DNA from: Clostridia bacterium
GTDB lineage: Bacteria; Bacillota; Clostridia; Christensenellales; UBA1242
Assembly: GCA_017537405.1 (NCBI GenBank)
Contig: JAFYKU010000025.1
Location: forward strand, 1-10,171
Length of the DNA: 10,171 bases
Reading direction: 5' to 3'
A model generated the notes under the pieces. The model saw only the letters and a list, made by a program, of their open reading frames with translations. It was not told the origin of the DNA and did no database searches. Below are positions 1 to 5,964 of this stretch, in pieces; the stretch's first letter is position 1; every line of letters begins with the position of its first letter. The translations under genes were made by a program, and so were the position numbers.

Positions 1-788
1 TATCCACTACCCACGCGATTAAACCTGATTGGCAAGAATTTTTATTAGATGATAATGACACCCCAAAACGGCACTACTATGTCCACGCTAAAGACAACAT
101 TCCATTCCATAGCGTGATTTTACCGGGATTACTTCTTGCTGAAAATAAACACCAATGGCACTTACCCGACTATATTATTAGTAGTGAATACTTAACCATG
201 AACGGCAAAAAGATTTCTAAATCAACGGGCAATTACATTACAGCCCGCCAATTAATTGACAATTTTGACGCCGACATGATTCGTTACTATTTCTTACGCA
301 ACACCAACGACAAAAAAGATACAAACTTCACTTTTGAGGATTTTGTCTACACCGTCAACGGTGAATTAATTGATAACTACGGTAACTTAGTCAACCGTAC
401 CTTAAGTTTCATTAAAAATAAATTTGATGGCAAAATCCCAGCCATGAAACCAAATCCAACGATTTTCCAAAACATCGATCAAGCACTACTCGACTTCAAC
501 CAATTCATTGAAGCTGGTGCATGCAGTCGTGCATTAAGCACAGCAATGTCTTTGGTTGCTTTTGGTAATAAATGGTTTAGTGATAACACCCCATGGAAAA
601 CTTTAGACCCACAAGTCATTGCTGAATGTGTTGCTGTTATTCGTGCCGCAACCAAAATGTTAAAATACTTTATTCCAAACGGCACCGCCAAAGTCCAATC
701 TTGGTTAGCCAACGAAGTATTAGGCGATGACATCATCGTCCTTTACAAAAAACTTGATATAAAAGAAATTCAGGAGCGTACATGGTAA
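1..788 (+). CDS. metG: Methionyl-tRNA synthetase, C-terminal part (5' end outside window)
   Basis: Methionyl-tRNA synthetase (MetRS) charges tRNA-Met in the cytoplasm. The frame is open from base 3 and continues off the left edge, so the N-terminal catalytic half with the HIGH-type motif is missing. Visible in order are a YYVHAKDNIPFH segment typical of the MetRS core near bases 78-113, an EYLTMNGKKISKSTGN stretch with the KMSKS-type loop as KISKS (bases 210-224), then the helical anticodon-binding domain with NYGNLVNR. The protein stops right after that domain, so it lacks the C-terminal Trbp111-like tRNA-binding extension found in many bacterial MetRS. The stop TAA lies inside the start of hisS, giving a 7-base overlap and pointing to one mRNA. 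The GTG at 114 is internal and is not a start. Confidence 0.95.
   Translation, partial: STTHAIKPDWQEFLLDDNDTPKRHYYVHAKDNIPFHSVILPGLLLAENKHQWHLPDYIISSEYLTMNGKKISKSTGNYITARQLIDNFDADMIRYYFLRNTNDKKDTNFTFEDFVYTVNGELIDNYGNLVNRTLSFIKNKFDGKIPAMKPNPTIFQNIDQALLDFNQFIEAGACSRALSTAMSLVAFGNKWFSDNTPWKTLDPQVIAECVAVIRAATKMLKYFIPNGTAKVQSWLANEVLGDDIIVLYKKLDIKEIQERTW
771..776 (+). promoter_or_regulatory. Shine-Dalgarno site of hisS inside metG
   Basis: CAGGAG lies five bases before the hisS ATG, inside the last codons of metG. It fixes the hisS start at 782 and contrasts with the first-in-transcript genes of this window, which lack such a site. Confidence 0.8.
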
Positions 789-2041
789 TTCGTAATTTAA
801 AAGGCGTCACCGATTTTGACCCCGCAGTCATGACTTTGCGCAATCGCATCACCGACACATTGCGCCATAATTTTGAGCTATATGGCTATCAACCACTGGA
901 CACTGCAATGCTTAACTACCGCGATTTGTTAACCTACAAATACGGTGAACAAGCTGAAATCGTCAAAGAAATTTATTCGCTGTCTGACCAAGGCGCGCGC
1001 GACTTAGGTTTGCGCTTTGATTTAACGGTCCCCTTCTGTAAATACATTGCTTTAAATCGCAGCTTAAAACTTCCTTTCAAGCGATACGAAATTGGCAAAG
1101 TTTTCCGTAATGGCCCTGTCAAAGCTGGTCGCTTGCGTGAATTTATTCAATGTGATGTCGATGTGGTAGGCGACAGCAGTCGCGGTATTGAAATCGAATT
1201 ACTCGAACTCGCTATCACTTGTTACCTACAACTTGGCATCACACCACAAATTCAAATTGGTCACCGCCAAATTTTAATTGGACTTTTGCAGTACTTAGGC
1301 GTCACCAACAACCATGACGCGATTATTGGCATTTTAGATAAAATTAAAAAAGTTACTCACGCAGAAACTTTAAGCGAATTAAGCAAATTCTTACCCGCAG
1401 ATAAAGCCAATCAATTATTGAACGCTGTGACACTTGATTTACCTGCACTTGAGCATTTATTACCAGACAACATTGGAATCAAAGAAATTAAAGACTTATG
1501 GTCCGAATTAACTGCTCTCAATTTAACACAATACTGTTTGTTTACTCCATCTTTGGCACGCGGACTTAATGTCTATACGGGCGTCGTGTGGGAAGTCTTT
1601 GACGCACGCGGCCAATATACATCTTCATTAGGCGGCGGCGGCCGTTATGACCAAATTATTACGAATTTTGTTGGCTCCGGTATTGCATACCCAGCAGTTG
1701 GAATGTCTTTCGGTTTAGAACCAATTACCGCTGTTCTTACGGCACCAAACGCGATTAATCCAATTAAATTATTGATTGTTCCCATGAATACCAATCCGCA
1801 ATGTCACGCCTTAGCCAATCAATTACGCGCAGCAGGTATTCCAACAATGCTGTGGACAGCCAAACCAAAAGTCGGTAAAGCTCTGGAATACGCAGCCGCT
1901 ACCCAAATCAAATATGCTACCGTTATCGGCACAGATGAAATCAACAATGGAACTTTACGCGTAAAAAATCTACAAACTGGCGAACAATTGGATTACCCAT
2001 TCAACAATCTCCCCGCGTTAATTCAATTACTCAACAATTAA
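782..2041 (+). CDS. hisS: Histidyl-tRNA synthetase
   Basis: Histidyl-tRNA synthetase (HisRS, class II) attaches histidine to tRNA-His. It has 419 residues, the usual family length. Motif 2 runs from about R101 to D127, with FRNGP at 108-112 and the REFIQCDVD form. The histidine-specific signature LARGLNVYTG contains the catalytic arginine at R260; the usual RGLDYYTG is changed at two positions (D to N, Y to V). Motif 3 is GGGGRYD followed by GMSFGLEPI. The last 95 or so residues form the Rossmann-like anticodon domain starting IKLLIVPMN. A HisZ regulatory paralogue is unlikely because the active-site motifs are kept. The gene overlaps metG by 7 bases and has its own Shine-Dalgarno. Its TAA overlaps the stop of the convergent gene in a shared TTAA. 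Confidence 0.95.
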   Translation: MVIRNLKGVTDFDPAVMTLRNRITDTLRHNFELYGYQPLDTAMLNYRDLLTYKYGEQAEIVKEIYSLSDQGARDLGLRFDLTVPFCKYIALNRSLKLPFKRYEIGKVFRNGPVKAGRLREFIQCDVDVVGDSSRGIEIELLELAITCYLQLGITPQIQIGHRQILIGLLQYLGVTNNHDAIIGILDKIKKVTHAETLSELSKFLPADKANQLLNAVTLDLPALEHLLPDNIGIKEIKDLWSELTALNLTQYCLFTPSLARGLNVYTGVVWEVFDARGQYTSSLGGGGRYDQIITNFVGSGIAYPAVGMSFGLEPITAVLTAPNAINPIKLLIVPMNTNPQCHALANQLRAAGIPTMLWTAKPKVGKALEYAAATQIKYATVIGTDEINNGTLRVKNLQTGEQLDYPFNNLPALIQLLNN

Positions 2042-2916
2042 TACATCAGTAAACTGCCAATAAGAACTAAATACAAAATAACTCCCAAACCACCCCACCA
2101 GCGGGTGGTTTTTTTGGGTAAATACACACCCATAATAGTAATAAGCGCCACACCAACACACCACGGCAACACTAACTCGTGCAAACTAGACGCCAAACGC
2201 AACCCACCTTGCACTACACTCAATAATCCCATTCCAAATGTTACTAATAAAACATTCCCCCACATTAAGCCACGCAACACTTGCTGCTTTGACATGGACT
2301 TACCAAAACAAATTCCCGCACAATGCATCACCCCTAAAAATAAACTTAAACACCCAACCGCAAACAAACTTACTGGCCACCCCCACACCGCACTCACCAC
2401 CGTTCGTTGTGAAACCAACAGCCAGGCTCCAACCATCAACATTACAAGCACGCCAACCAAACCCAGCCATTTTCCCAAACGCCACTTTCCACTACAACTA
2501 TTTACACGCTGCCTACCGCCACCCATCCACAACGCGATGAAACCGACAATAAGCAACCCCAAACCACTGTACACACCAATATAACCGCTGCCACTTAATA
2601 AATGGCAACCACCAATCCCTAAAATCAACCAAACCAACAATAGCCAGTCACTGCGTTCCAAACGCAGGCCAAAACATAAACTTATCAACCCACACAGGGC
2701 TAGATTGACTGCAACAGTCCCCCACAATAAACCAACCGCCATTGATATTTGCTTCACAAAGACAGCCACACATAGCAAAATACAAACTGGAACCAACCCC
2801 GCAACAACTATCTGCCACACCTTATTACCACCGCACAGCCGCCATAAAAAAAAGGCACCGAGTCCAACAAACCCGCCGCCTAATAAAAACCATAACACTG
2901 TTCCAGTCACCGACAC
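2038..2916 (-). CDS. Polytopic membrane protein, possibly a degenerate CaCA-type cation exchanger
   Basis: This 292-residue protein is almost entirely hydrophobic, with roughly nine or ten predicted transmembrane segments and a short basic loop near residues 134-150. It appears to have two related halves. Segments such as LLWGTVAVNLALCGLISLCFG followed by LRLERSDWLLL, and later VLRGLMWGNVLLVTFGMGLL, fall where Ca2+/Na+ exchangers (CaCA family, YrbG-like) carry their G-N-x-x-G-S-N alpha repeats. The GTSxPE acidic ion-binding motifs of that family are not seen, so transport by the known mechanism is doubtful. The start is GTG, 29 bases after the acp stop, without a Shine-Dalgarno or a complete promoter; co-transcription with acp is likely. 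The coding strand is strongly G-rich over C. Membrane protein is certain; the family is a tentative inference. Confidence 0.7.
   Translation of the reverse strand: MSVTGTVLWFLLGGGFVGLGAFFLWRLCGGNKVWQIVVAGLVPVCILLCVAVFVKQISMAVGLLWGTVAVNLALCGLISLCFGLRLERSDWLLLVWLILGIGGCHLLSGSGYIGVYSGLGLLIVGFIALWMGGGRQRVNSCSGKWRLGKWLGLVGVLVMLMVGAWLLVSQRTVVSAVWGWPVSLFAVGCLSLFLGVMHCAGICFGKSMSKQQVLRGLMWGNVLLVTFGMGLLSVVQGGLRLASSLHELVLPWCVGVALITIMGVYLPKKTTRWWGGLGVILYLVLIGSLLMY
2087..2115 (+). terminator. Rho-independent terminator of metG-hisS, inside the convergent gene
   Basis: AAACCACCC pairs with GGGTGGTTT (nine base pairs, seven-base loop), and seven T residues at 2109-2115 close the element. It acts on the plus strand about 45 bases after the hisS stop. 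It lies wholly within the 3' coding end of the minus-strand membrane protein gene, where the T run encodes lysines. Confidence 0.8.
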
Positions 2917-2945
2917 AACTATCTATATGTCAAACTGACAAGTTT

Positions 2946-3197
2946 TTATTTCATAACTTTTTCGATGTAATTTGCCACATCTTGAATTGTTTGCAATTTA
3001 CCTAAATCTTCATCAGCAATTGTGATGTTATAGCGTTCTTCCAAGTTCATCATCAATTCTACCAAATCCAAACTATCGGCATTTAAATCATCTTTTAATT
3101 TTTTGTCTGCGGTAACTTCGGCTACCGGTTTGCGCAATTGCTTTGCAATCGCCGCACAAATTTCGTCTACCAATTTCTTTTGATCATTTTTTTCCAT
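2946..3197 (-). CDS. acpP: Acyl carrier protein
   Basis: Acyl carrier protein carries growing acyl chains on a 4'-phosphopantetheine arm for fatty acid synthesis. From the ATG at 3197 it has 83 residues, a normal length. The prosthetic-group serine is S42 in LNADSLDLVEL, the classic DSL motif. It is followed by the acidic helix LEERYNITIADED and a final helix ending IEKVMK. An in-frame ATG at 3212 is rejected because it overlaps the -10 box of the promoter, so a transcript would begin after it. No Shine-Dalgarno precedes 3197; the mRNA is predicted to be leaderless. No fatty acid synthesis genes are adjacent, so a dedicated partner other than the general pathway cannot be excluded. Confidence 0.93.
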   Translation of the reverse strand: MEKNDQKKLVDEICAAIAKQLRKPVAEVTADKKLKDDLNADSLDLVELMMNLEERYNITIADEDLGKLQTIQDVANYIEKVMK

Positions 3198-3202
3198 GCA
3201 AC

Positions 3203-3231
3203 ATTCTACCATAGCAACCCAACACCGTCAA
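3203..3231 (-). promoter_or_regulatory. acp promoter (leaderless type)
   Basis: On the minus strand TTGACG (3231-3226), a 17-base spacer and TAGAAT (3208-3203) form a near-consensus sigma-A promoter. Only five bases separate the -10 box from the ATG, placing the expected transcription start on or next to the start codon. Confidence 0.75.
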
Positions 3232-3236
3232 ACATG

Positions 3237-4034
3237 TTACAATGCCCCTTCCGGAACATTACCCATATTCTTGTTTATTACATCTGAACTCTTAAATTTT
3301 AACTCTACGAAAAAGTTAACGACGCAATCTTTGACACCCGCATATTCAAAAGTTGCGGTCGCATAAACCACAGATTTAGTCTCTGTTTTATTTCCTACAT
3401 TAATGTCCAAAGAATAAGTTTTTTGACTCATATCTCCGTTTTCATCTACAGGACCTTGCCCTTTTGCGGGTGCTTTATAATAATAAATAAAACTTCCACC
3501 AATAATTGAATATTCAGAATCTGTTGGCTTTTTAACTGCATCGTTTCTTGTCAACACATCTGTACTATCCAAACCGACAAATTTAAAACTTGTAAACTTT
3601 GCCCCACCAAGTGTAGCGCCACCTTTAATTCTTAAATTGGCTGCATTAAGAGTTAATTTTTTTATGTCTGTTGTGGAAATCTCCAAAACAGGTATTTCCG
3701 AATACTCATAATTAATTTTATCCCAATTAATACCATCGCTGTTTCCAGTCGTATTATTTTTTTCGATAGATGTAAAGTTTACATCAATAACCCTTAAACA
3801 AGTTGCTAAAGCATAAACAATCAAAATCGAAGCCAGCACCTTAATCAAGCGACTTTTCGCGTTTTTACGCTTACCTTCATCAGATGCCGTAAAAAACAAA
3901 TAAGCTATATAAACGGCATACAAAATAAATAAAATACCAACAACAGCCATAATCATGGTCAAAACTTCGACTAATTCATCAATAAATTTTGCCCCTGTAT
4001 ATTCACTAGCTAAAAGTTGATTTACCATCCCCAT
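3237..4034 (-). CDS. VirB2/TrbC-like two-helix membrane protein with large C-terminal domain
   Basis: The 265-residue protein has two N-terminal transmembrane segments, about residues 26-48 and 63-80, joined by a short basic loop with SDEGKRKNAKSRL. That arrangement recalls VirB2/TrbC-type pilin subunits of Gram-positive bacteria. About 180 residues follow, rich in Thr, Ser, Lys and alternating hydrophobics, which suggests a beta-rich domain on the far side of the membrane. Ordinary VirB2-like pilins are only around 100 residues, so this tail is unusual. No sortase motif or cleavable signal peptide is evident, and no secretion-system genes are nearby. A second in-frame ATG lies two codons downstream. 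A good promoter ends ten bases before the start. The family call is motif-based and uncertain; a membrane protein with an extracellular domain is the safe reading. Confidence 0.7.
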   Translation of the reverse strand: MGMVNQLLASEYTGAKFIDELVEVLTMIMAVVGILFILYAVYIAYLFFTASDEGKRKNAKSRLIKVLASILIVYALATCLRVIDVNFTSIEKNNTTGNSDGINWDKINYEYSEIPVLEISTTDIKKLTLNAANLRIKGGATLGGAKFTSFKFVGLDSTDVLTRNDAVKKPTDSEYSIIGGSFIYYYKAPAKGQGPVDENGDMSQKTYSLDINVGNKTETKSVVYATATFEYAGVKDCVVNFFVELKFKSSDVINKNMGNVPEGAL

Positions 4035-4044
4035 AGTTACCAGT

Positions 4045-4073
4045 ATTATAACCTACTACCACTATTATGTCGA
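4045..4073 (-). promoter_or_regulatory. Promoter of the pilin-like gene
   Basis: TCGACA (4073-4068), a 17-base spacer and a perfect TATAAT (4050-4045) on the minus strand precede the ATG at 4034 by ten bases. The -35 box overlaps the stop codon of the upstream 66-residue gene. The expected leader is about three bases. Confidence 0.7.
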
Positions 4074-4265
4074 GAAAATAATTTTCAATGCAACCGCATA
4101 AACCAATAAAATTGCTACCAATAAAACATCAAATATTGGCTCAATTTTTGTTTTTGGCAAATGCACACGCGCACTACACGCGGCAACAACTACCCATAAA
4201 TAAAAAAGCAATACTAAAAATTGCAAAACTTGCACTAAGGCCGTATTGCTCATCAAAACTAACAC
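4065..4265 (-). CDS. Small two-helix membrane protein downstream of yabP
   Basis: The 66-residue protein has two hydrophobic segments, about residues 7-29 and 46-63, separated by a loop with Arg, His and Lys. It begins 14 bases after the yabP stop and is probably co-transcribed with it. In spore formers yabP is commonly followed by yabQ, a larger multi-helix membrane protein needed for cortex formation. This gene occupies the yabQ position but is much shorter and shows no clear yabQ motif, so no symbol is given. The start is uncertain: GTG at 4265 or ATG at 4253, neither with a Shine-Dalgarno. Compact coding context makes it likely real. Confidence 0.6.
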   Translation of the reverse strand: MLVLMSNTALVQVLQFLVLLFYLWVVVAACSARVHLPKTKIEPIFDVLLVAILLVYAVALKIIFST

Positions 4266-4279
4266 AACTATGGCTATGC

Positions 4280-4543
4280 TTAACGGAACATACTTTTGAA
4301 CGAAAATTTACGCTTATCTGTTACGCCTGTATATCGCAAAGCTTTTACCAATCCCACAATACTTACTTCCCCCGTCTGAATACTAGCAGACTCTACAAAT
4401 AAATCAGACCCATTAATCACGAGTCCAACATTTTGTAACACCAGAACAATTTGTTCCGGCGCACTGCTTTTAATCTTTTTTACCCCTGTAACAGTAAGCT
4501 GTCGCCGATTTAACATCGTCAAATCACTTTTTTCATTTTCCAT
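4280..4543 (-). CDS. yabP: YabP-family sporulation protein
   Basis: The 87-residue protein matches the YabP/YqfC family. It has a short polar N-terminus, RRQLTVTGV, then an alternating beta pattern (EQIVLVLQNVGLVINGSDLFV), GEVSIVGLVKALRYTG and a basic aromatic tail ending FKSMFR. In Bacillus, YabP is made in the mother cell and is needed for correct spore assembly, close to the spore cortex gene yabQ. Length and motif order agree with the family. It heads a minus-strand run and is divergent from cysS, with only 28 bases between the start codons. A possible -10, TATACT (4563-4558), overlaps the cysS -10 on the other strand; no good -35 or Shine-Dalgarno is seen. No recognisable sporulation sigma promoter could be assigned by eye. 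Confidence 0.8.
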   Translation of the reverse strand: MENEKSDLTMLNRRQLTVTGVKKIKSSAPEQIVLVLQNVGLVINGSDLFVESASIQTGEVSIVGLVKALRYTGVTDKRKFSFKSMFR

Positions 4544-4565
4544 ACTTTATCTTATGAAGTATAAT
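4537..4565 (+). promoter_or_regulatory. cysS promoter (leaderless type)
   Basis: TTTCCA (4537-4542), a 17-base spacer and a perfect TATAAT (4560-4565) are followed after six bases by the ATG at 4572. The -35 box lies over the yabP start codon. An upstream ATG at 4554 would sit before the -10 box, so it cannot be on this transcript. Confidence 0.75.
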
Positions 4566-4571
4566 GAAGAT

Positions 4572-5957
4572 ATGAGACTTTATAATACTTTGACCAAACA
4601 AAAAGAAGAATTCACTACGGTTCAACCCGGAGTTGTGCATATGTACTCTTGCGGACCAACCGTTTACAATACCGCTCACATTGGCAATATGCGTGCTTAT
4701 ATCTGCGGCGACATTTTAAAAAAAACTTTACGCTTTAACGGCTACCAAATCGAAGATGTAATGAACATTACCGATGTGGGGCACTTAGTTGGTGATGGCG
4801 ATGACGGCGAAGACAAAGTCGAAACCACCGCCCGAAAACTTGGACTCCACCCCTTAGAAATTGCCCAAAAATTTACCGATACTTTTATGCAAGATATCAA
4901 ACGCCTTAACATCACACCAGCTAAGCACATAGTTCCAGCCACACAGTGTATTGACGGCATGATTAAGCTGATTCAAACATTGGAAGCAAAAGGTTACACT
5001 TATCGTACCAGCGACGGCATTTATTTTGATGCCTCCACTTTCCCCAATTATTTCAATTTATCCAAAGGCAGTCTGGAAGGCAATATCGGTGGTGCCCGTG
5101 TCGCACTCGGTGAAAAACGCAACATTAACGATTTCGCACTTTGGAAATTTGTAAGTCCCAATACTATTCAAAAATGGGATTCGCCATGGGGCGTGGGTTG
5201 TCCAGGTTGGCACATCGAATGCTCTGCCATTTCAATGCAATATTTACCTATACCGTTTGATATTCATACTGGCGGAGTCGACCATATCCCCGTTCACCAT
5301 ACCAACGAAATTGCTCAAACCGAAAGTGCTACCGGCAAAAAAATGTGCCACTTCTGGTTTCATAACGAATTCATGACCATTGACGGCGGCAAAATGAGCA
5401 AAAGTTTAGGCAATGTTTACAGCATTGAAGATTTAATTGCCAAAGGTTACGACCCGATGCATGTCCGTTTGTTAATGTTGCAAACCATTTATCGCAGTGT
5501 ACTTAATTTCACCTTTACGGCATTAAACAGCGCCCGCGAAAATTATCGTAACATTGTCACGGCTCTACGCCGCCACCGCACCGCTTTAACACCTACAGCA
5601 CCTAAAGTGATTAACGAATTGCGTCAATCTTTTGCCGATGCCATTAACAATGATTTAAACACCCCAATGGCATTGGCCGTTTTACACACCGCTCTAAAAC
5701 AACCAGATTCAAAAGACATCTACGAATTGATTACAAACGAATTTGACCAAGTATTATCCTTATCATTGGCAGCAGCTGCCGAAACTCAAACTACCGTAAC
5801 AATCCCTACAGAAATCACTGCATTGGCAGAACAACGCTTGCAAGCCAAAAAGCAACGCGACTGGCAAACAGCCGATGAACTTCGCAATAAAATAACCGCC
5901 GCAGGTTACCAAATAAATGATACCTCCGACGGTTATACAATCAACCCAATTAATTAA
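4572..5957 (+). CDS. cysS: Cysteinyl-tRNA synthetase
   Basis: Cysteinyl-tRNA synthetase is a class I enzyme that uses a zinc ion to select cysteine. From ATG 4572 the protein has 461 residues and begins MRLYNTLT, the usual CysRS N-terminus. Zinc ligands are visible at C27 (MYSCGPTVY), C217 (GWHIECSA), H242 and E246 (DHIPVHHTNE). The HIGH motif appears as HIGN at 36-39 and the KMSKS loop is exact at 274-278. The variant DHIPVHHTNE replaces the more common DLxFPHHENE but keeps the metal ligands. The C-terminal part is a helical anticodon-binding region. Starting at 4554 would add six codons that cover the -10 box, so 4572 is preferred. No terminator is seen before the convergent gene seven bases away. 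Confidence 0.96.
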   Translation: MRLYNTLTKQKEEFTTVQPGVVHMYSCGPTVYNTAHIGNMRAYICGDILKKTLRFNGYQIEDVMNITDVGHLVGDGDDGEDKVETTARKLGLHPLEIAQKFTDTFMQDIKRLNITPAKHIVPATQCIDGMIKLIQTLEAKGYTYRTSDGIYFDASTFPNYFNLSKGSLEGNIGGARVALGEKRNINDFALWKFVSPNTIQKWDSPWGVGCPGWHIECSAISMQYLPIPFDIHTGGVDHIPVHHTNEIAQTESATGKKMCHFWFHNEFMTIDGGKMSKSLGNVYSIEDLIAKGYDPMHVRLLMLQTIYRSVLNFTFTALNSARENYRNIVTALRRHRTALTPTAPKVINELRQSFADAINNDLNTPMALAVLHTALKQPDSKDIYELITNEFDQVLSLSLAAAAETQTTVTIPTEITALAEQRLQAKKQRDWQTADELRNKITAAGYQINDTSDGYTINPIN

Positions 5958-5964
5958 AATTAGA

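Noticed and set aside
2928..2940. TGTCA-GTT-TGACA inverted repeat and TTGACA before the exchanger-like gene as a promoter or operator
   Set aside because: Arms are only five bases and there is no acceptable -10 at 16-18 bases from TTGACA; the nearer TATAGA has no -35.
2105..3005. Plus-strand open frames opposite the exchanger-like gene
   Set aside because: They are Thr/Pro/His/Asn-rich, as expected from the complement of a G-rich hydrophobic gene, and have no family features.
3198..3212. ATG at 3212 as the acp start
   Set aside because: It overlaps the -10 box TAGAAT, and MVECC is not typical of ACP; the ATG at 3197 gives a standard N-terminus.
4554..4571. Six-codon upstream start for cysS (ATG at 4554)
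   Set aside because: It contains the -10 box of the cysS promoter, and the family N-terminus begins at MRLYNT (4572).
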